The position numbers and the translations under genes were made by a program. This document shows, piece by piece, positions 43,115 to 47,357 of a stretch of 47,357 nucleotides of DNA. Source of the stretch: UBA4055 sp036721445 (GTDB lineage: Bacteria; UBA4055); the NCBI GenBank assembly GCA_036721445.1, contig DAIMKZ010000005.1:1-47357 (forward strand). The letters run 5' to 3'. The notes below the pieces were generated by a model. It was not told the origin of the DNA, did not search any database, and worked only from the letters and a program-made list of their open reading frames with translations. Positions within the stretch are counted from its first letter, which is position 1. Each line of letters opens with the position of its first letter.

Positions 43115-44529
43115 TTTACTCTCCAGTTGTAGTTAGCCGTTATTGAATTAGTCAGTATTGTGTAGTCCTCAAAATCCGAAAAAGAAACAGTATAGCCCAG
43201 TATCCAGTCGCCGAAAAGCTTTCTGAATATCACTCCGGCTATGATGTTGGTTTTTAGCTTTGAATCGTTCGTATTGAGATATCTGCCCTCGCCCGTGTTG
43301 ACAAGGAAGATGTCCCCCGTCGAATAGCTTGTAAAAATATCATAATCCTCACTTCTGAACCCCGCCGTGGCCCCGTAAAGGAATCTTGCGCCTCCTTTGA
43401 CGATATCCGGCGAGAGCTCCGTAACGAGAGTATCCCTGTCGGAAAAAAGCATGTCGGACGCATATTCCGAATCGATATCCTCAACTGTATTCACTATGCC
43501 GCCAAGGTATACATAACCCAGATTGAATGCTCCGTCAAATGTAAACTGAACGGAAGAAAAGGAGTTGGAGAAAGTCCTGTATTTTCTGTCGTTGCCCGTC
43601 CAAGTCTCGTTAATGTCGTAAAAATTGTAGTTTATTCCGGAATAATTCACGAAAGTGTTGCCGCTGAAATACCTGCTGAGACCGAATCTTGCCCCGGCAG
43701 AAACAGAGGTCAGGTTCTGGATATAGTCGTTCATGAGAACGCTTCCTTTGAGCCCTCCGTAAACTGTCAGATCGCGGTTCAGAGTGTAGTTGTACTGCCC
43801 GAAAAATTCATACTGCCCGATATCGTCATAGAACAGGAAACCTAGCTCTTTATTCATTGCAGCGTCAATGCTCGTGTGCTGCATAACGAAATTAGTATTG
43901 AACCTGTGCTTTCCTTTTCCGAAATTGTAGTTGATGTTGAAATTATAGCCGCCCAAAAGAAGCTCGTTACTGCCGTAGTCGTAGAAGGAGAAGATCACAT
44001 CTAAAAACCGCCTGTCTTCATTGAGCTTTGGAAGCAGGTCGGAGTAAGCCTTCCTGAATTCGTCCGAATCAAAACCGTTTTTTATCGCACTGCTGTACCA
44101 GTCAGCGGTCTTCTGATAATAACCGGTCTGGGACAGTCCCCAGCCTGTCAGTGAATATATCTGCTTCTTTCTGAAATAATCAGTACCCGATCCGAGAAGT
44201 TTTTCAGCGTATATTGTTTTTCCCAGCAGGGCGTCAGAGTAGATAACTCTGTCCTGATTTAGATCGGAATTATCGGCTTTAAGCAGTTTATAGGCATATT
44301 TATTTGCCGTCTTTATACCGCCTGAGTTTATACTGGCGTTATATATACCTGCCATTGCTCCTATGCTGCCGGGTTCGATCTTCTCCGCCTGACTGTAATA
44401 ATTCAGGGCTTTTTCGATGTCGCCATTATAATAGAATTCGTCGCCTTTTATAAGCAGCTGTTCTGTTCCTGTCGCCGCAAAAAGACACCACAAAGCTGAT
44501 AATAGTATTGCAAAGAAGAAAGATTTCAT
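43111..44529 (-). CDS. TPR plus outer-membrane beta-barrel protein (YaiO-like architecture)
   Basis: This 472-residue protein has a signal peptide (about 1-19), an N-terminal TPR-like part (GDEFYYNGDIEKALNYYSQAEKI, about 25-150), and a long C-terminal region (about 185-472) of alternating hydrophobic/polar strands ending in an aromatic strand. That architecture is known from YaiO-type and exopolysaccharide-export proteins. Tyr/Asn-rich strands such as GGYNFNINYNFGKGKHRFNTNF support a barrel. Substrate is unknown. It overlaps its neighbours by four bases on each side. Confidence 0.78.
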   Translation of the reverse strand: MKSFFFAILLSALWCLFAATGTEQLLIKGDEFYYNGDIEKALNYYSQAEKIEPGSIGAMAGIYNASINSGGIKTANKYAYKLLKADNSDLNQDRVIYSDALLGKTIYAEKLLGSGTDYFRKKQIYSLTGWGLSQTGYYQKTADWYSSAIKNGFDSDEFRKAYSDLLPKLNEDRRFLDVIFSFYDYGSNELLLGGYNFNINYNFGKGKHRFNTNFVMQHTSIDAAMNKELGFLFYDDIGQYEFFGQYNYTLNRDLTVYGGLKGSVLMNDYIQNLTSVSAGARFGLSRYFSGNTFVNYSGINYNFYDINETWTGNDRKYRTFSNSFSSVQFTFDGAFNLGYVYLGGIVNTVEDIDSEYASDMLFSDRDTLVTELSPDIVKGGARFLYGATAGFRSEDYDIFTSYSTGDIFLVNTGEGRYLNTNDSKLKTNIIAGVIFRKLFGDWILGYTVSFSDFEDYTILTNSITANYNWRVK

Positions 44530-46604
44530 ATTTTTGTTATCCTTATCTCTTTTCCGCCGGACATTATGTACACTTCTCTTATGCCTTTCCGCTGAGAGAG
44601 CTCTGCTTCCGTCCGGGCTGACACATTACCGTTTTTCACGATCCTTCCCGTAATTTTTTCGCCGTCATGTTTTGCGTAGAAGCCAGTCTGGCTTTTAAGA
44701 CCGATCCCGAAAGATCTTATTAAGAGAGGAATTCTTGAGCTGCTGAGCACATTTTCGGGAATATATTCGTTCCATTCGATATCGTCGTCATCGGAAAGCG
44801 GAACTGAGGGAAGCGCGAGGAAAAAATATCTTAAGGCTGAAGTATAATTTCCGTCGAATTTGAAGAAAACGAACCTATCCTTATCGGTGCCGAAGTACAA
44901 TCTGCTTCCTTTACCGTCGGAAAAATAATATGTGCCTTCGATCTCCATCCCGACCTTTAATGTCAGACCGGATATTTCTTGTCCGTTTTGTGTCACTTTA
45001 TAACTGAACTGCTCATCAAGAACGAACTGAAGTTTTCTCGAAAGCGTTTTTGAAGTGACGAGCGGAATGACCGTATCGTTCTTTGAAAGATATTTTGCAT
45101 CTGTATCCTTACCGTTGACCTTGAGCGAGTTGAAAGTAAACTCGACTCCCGGCAATCCTATTAGATGGCTGAGCTGCAGTTGAACATGAAGGTGAGGTTC
45201 GGGCGAATATCCCGAATTCCCGCACTCCGCTATCAGCTGTCCTTTTGTTATCTGGTCGTTCTTTTTGACCTTGACCGAACCTTTTTTAAGATGCGACAGT
45301 TCGACATAATAACCGGGATAAACATATATTATGGCATAGTTTCCCCAGTTATTGGCTTTATCGACTTCTCCGATCTCGTTATCGTCAAGGTCGTCGAACA
45401 CTTCGGTCACCGTACCGTCCGCGGGGGAAAGAACCGGTTTTCCGAAGCAGAAATAATCCTCTTTTTTTGTTCCTTCGCCTGTAAAGGTTTTATCTTTTTC
45501 TGTTATTACGAAGTCGTAGGCGTATTTCCAGAATCCTTTGTGCGTCCATTCGCCGTCGAATTCCTGATACACAGTCCACTTGCCCGAGAACGGCAGATTG
45601 ATCGAGGGCGTTACCCAGTCGAACCTGTTCGAATAATTCAGATGGTCGACGAGCGCCATCTCAGGCTGTTCGAGGCCGGTCGAGTTCATCATCACATATT
45701 TCACGCTTCCGAGCACGTAGATATATAAAAGGACGGTCAGGTTGAACGGAAGTGTGAATACCGGTATTCCGAAGGAGACCCAGAATACTGATGCGGCGTC
45801 AATGATGAAGACCGAGCCGAGTACTGCCGTCAGGGTTAAGAGGTATGTCCTCTTCGACGGTATCAGGAACATGCCGCCGAGCGCAGCGCCGACAAGAATG
45901 AAATTGAACGAAGATATCTCGGCGAAGGCGAGCGGGATGCTTCCCTTCAAAAGCGACAGGAAAAATATCCCCGCATAGTATGACGCGACTGCCGAGAAGA
46001 ATGTTATTCTGGAGTAAAGCAGTATCGCCAGCAGAAGTATAAGCCCCACTATGTCGTAAGGCATGAATATCAGTATCCCTGCGGCGCGAAGAAGTCCCTG
46101 AATATAGCCGGGCAGAAAGTCTAAGTTGAAATATTCCTGCTTGTAGAACGAATCGACGATCAGGCTGCTGTACTTACCCGATGCAAGGTAAATTATTGTT
46201 GCTGATATCGTGAAAGGTATGTTGAGCACCGGCAGCTTGAAATAAAGGTATAAAGCCGAACTTATCGTATAAGTCAGAAGAACCGTGAATATGCTCATAC
46301 CGACAGTCAGAAGTACCGAAAGATAAGTGATCTTGAAAATAAAGCCGACCGCGAAACCTGTCAGGAGCGCGTTGTATGTGAGAAGCTTGTTGACCGGATC
46401 ATCTTTTTTAATTCCGATAAATCTTGAGAACAGAAGGGCAGTGATCAGTCCGAGGATGCCTGATACGGCTATATTCCTGTTGAACAGTGTCGCAAAGAAA
46501 AGAATTAGCCCGAGAGCCTGATTTCTTATGAAGAACAGGTTTGAATACGCGTGGAGCAGTTCACGAATGAACTCGGTTGTCTGCGACGGTTTTTTTTCTT
46601 CCAT
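44526..46604 (-). CDS. Urea-transporter-like channel fused to an M23-type LysM/LytM domain
   Basis: The 692-residue protein has an N-terminal half (about 15-310) of hydrophobic helices with the twofold urea-channel signature LPxxTxPF. The first copy reads LPVLNIPF, with Thr replaced by Asn; the second reads IPVFTLPF. The C-terminal half is a periplasmic M23-like domain (about 330-500): PVLSPADGTVTEVFDD, YYVELSHLKKGSVKVKKNDQI, and PHLHVQLQ, which keeps the HxH pair. The first zinc motif, normally HxxxD, reads KYAYD, so one His ligand is missing and activity is doubtful. A further domain occupies 510-692. Substrate of the channel is not proven. It is 12 bases behind the decarboxylase gene. Confidence 0.83.
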   Translation of the reverse strand: MEEKKPSQTTEFIRELLHAYSNLFFIRNQALGLILFFATLFNRNIAVSGILGLITALLFSRFIGIKKDDPVNKLLTYNALLTGFAVGFIFKITYLSVLLTVGMSIFTVLLTYTISSALYLYFKLPVLNIPFTISATIIYLASGKYSSLIVDSFYKQEYFNLDFLPGYIQGLLRAAGILIFMPYDIVGLILLLAILLYSRITFFSAVASYYAGIFFLSLLKGSIPLAFAEISSFNFILVGAALGGMFLIPSKRTYLLTLTAVLGSVFIIDAASVFWVSFGIPVFTLPFNLTVLLYIYVLGSVKYVMMNSTGLEQPEMALVDHLNYSNRFDWVTPSINLPFSGKWTVYQEFDGEWTHKGFWKYAYDFVITEKDKTFTGEGTKKEDYFCFGKPVLSPADGTVTEVFDDLDDNEIGEVDKANNWGNYAIIYVYPGYYVELSHLKKGSVKVKKNDQITKGQLIAECGNSGYSPEPHLHVQLQLSHLIGLPGVEFTFNSLKVNGKDTDAKYLSKNDTVIPLVTSKTLSRKLQFVLDEQFSYKVTQNGQEISGLTLKVGMEIEGTYYFSDGKGSRLYFGTDKDRFVFFKFDGNYTSALRYFFLALPSVPLSDDDDIEWNEYIPENVLSSSRIPLLIRSFGIGLKSQTGFYAKHDGEKITGRIVKNGNVSARTEAELSQRKGIREVYIMSGGKEIRITKI

Positions 46605-46616
46605 GCTCTCCTGCTG

Positions 46617-47357
46617 TTATAAATTGAATTTCCTCAGTTTTTCAGGTACGAACTCCGGGCCTGTTACATCTTCGAGTTTCTCGGGGCGTCTGATCTCTTC
46701 CAGCGTTCCGTCCTCCATTATCATGGCTACAGCCGGACGGTAGCGGATGAACTGCATCCACTGGGTAACATTGTAAGCGCCCATCGGGGATAGAATGATC
46801 TTCGTGCCTTTCGGCAGCGGCGGCAGGAACGCGCTCTCGACGACCACGTCGATGTTCATGCAGAGCGGTCCGTAAAGTATGCTGTTCTCATATGCGCCGT
46901 GGACTTCCCTGTCTATTTCGACCTTATAGTTATACCATGTGGAAGTGTAAAGCAGGTTCACTCCGGCGTCGATGATGTAGGACTTCGTCCCGTCCGGCAG
47001 ACGCTTGACCGCGTCAACGGTCGTGACCAGCCAGCCGGCCTCGTCCACTATTGCGCGCCCAGTCTCGAGGTATACATCCGGATATTCGTCCGGCGCGAGC
47101 TCGTCTAAGAGCGTATCGGCGACCGCGTCGATGTAGCTCTCGAACGGCTGAACGGCGACTTCAGGCGGAAGATATGTCCCTTTAAGCTTGTTGTTGGAAG
47201 GAAAACCTCCTCCGAAATCAAGGTACGATATTGTAATATTGAACTCTTTTTCTATCTTCCGCATCAGCTGTACAACTTTTTTGACCGCCTCTCTGTAGGC
47301 GTTCGGTTCAAGCATGAACGTGCCGATATGGCAGTGAATGCCCTCGAGGTACAGATG
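46617..47357 (-). CDS. Fold-type III PLP decarboxylase, N-terminus cut by window edge
   Basis: The visible 246 residues are the C-terminal two-thirds of an enzyme of the diaminopimelate/ornithine decarboxylase group. They begin inside the barrel at LEGIHCHIGTF, followed by SYLDFGGGFPSNN (phosphate loop), YLETGRAIVDEAGWL (pocket Arg; usual EPGR is ETGR), and YGPLCMNIDVV, with the Cys-x3-Asp of these dimeric decarboxylases. The C-terminus has GAYNVTQWMQF. The lysine that binds PLP lies beyond the window. Diaminopimelate, carboxynorspermidine and unusual carrier-bound substrates are all possible. It is transcribed with the urea-channel fusion. Confidence 0.85.
   Translation of the reverse strand, partial: HLYLEGIHCHIGTFMLEPNAYREAVKKVVQLMRKIEKEFNITISYLDFGGGFPSNNKLKGTYLPPEVAVQPFESYIDAVADTLLDELAPDEYPDVYLETGRAIVDEAGWLVTTVDAVKRLPDGTKSYIIDAGVNLLYTSTWYNYKVEIDREVHGAYENSILYGPLCMNIDVVVESAFLPPLPKGTKIILSPMGAYNVTQWMQFIRYRPAVAMIMEDGTLEEIRRPEKLEDVTGPEFVPEKLRKFNL

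Overview
This is an ordinary chromosomal stretch from an uncultured-looking Gram-negative bacterium, dense in core genes. I see no phage, insertion sequence, CRISPR array, rRNA or tRNA. The Gram-negative reading rests on an OmpA-type outer-membrane protein, another predicted outer-membrane barrel, a lipoprotein, a prepilin and SecDF. Ribosomal protein S16 carries a long Ala/Lys/Glu tail, which I know from Bacteroidota and relatives. The promoters I can find are instead sigma70-like (TTGnnn, 17-bp spacer, mostly TATATT), not the Bacteroidota TAnnTTTG type. My best guess is a lineage of the FCB superphylum outside Bacteroidota proper. This is inference; a marker-gene tree would settle it.

Layout. 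1-4.0 kb (minus): a CHASE2 adenylate cyclase followed by mnmG, cut by the left edge. 4.1-10.5 kb (plus): gyrA, a small membrane protein, mannose-type PTS EIIC and EIID, HPr and Enzyme I, apparently one operon. 10.5-13.4 kb (minus): lpdA and an OmpA protein with thrombospondin type 3 repeats. 13.6-14.7 kb (minus): rplU, rpmA, trmL. 14.9-19.3 kb (plus): secD, secF, purA. 19.3-24.7 kb (minus): a YodC-like protein with panD, then a four-gene unit of M3 oligopeptidase, prepilin, dGTPase-like HD hydrolase and Na+/Ca2+ exchanger. 24.9-28.5 kb (plus): ffh, rpsP, rimM, trmD, rplS. 28.5-31.1 kb (minus): smpB, a lipoprotein and a TPR protein. 31.2-42.4 kb (minus): acyl-CoA synthetase, carrier protein, two Kbl-type alpha-oxoamine synthases, a giant Ser/Thr kinase-ATPase, Hsp20 and Lon. 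42.5 kb to the right edge (minus): a type III PLP decarboxylase (cut), a urea transporter-M23 fusion, a TPR/beta-barrel protein and a TPR protein with overlapping or near-touching genes.

Most of the window is translation, secretion and envelope housekeeping. The least ordinary parts are: the synthetase-carrier-oxoamine synthase module at 37.8-42.4 kb; the urea channel fused to an M23 domain that lacks one expected zinc ligand, inside a decarboxylase/outer-membrane-barrel operon; a partial PTS in the gyrA operon; and a GyrA whose quinolone-binding residues and active-site loop are strongly altered. There is no gene-free stretch over 300 bases.
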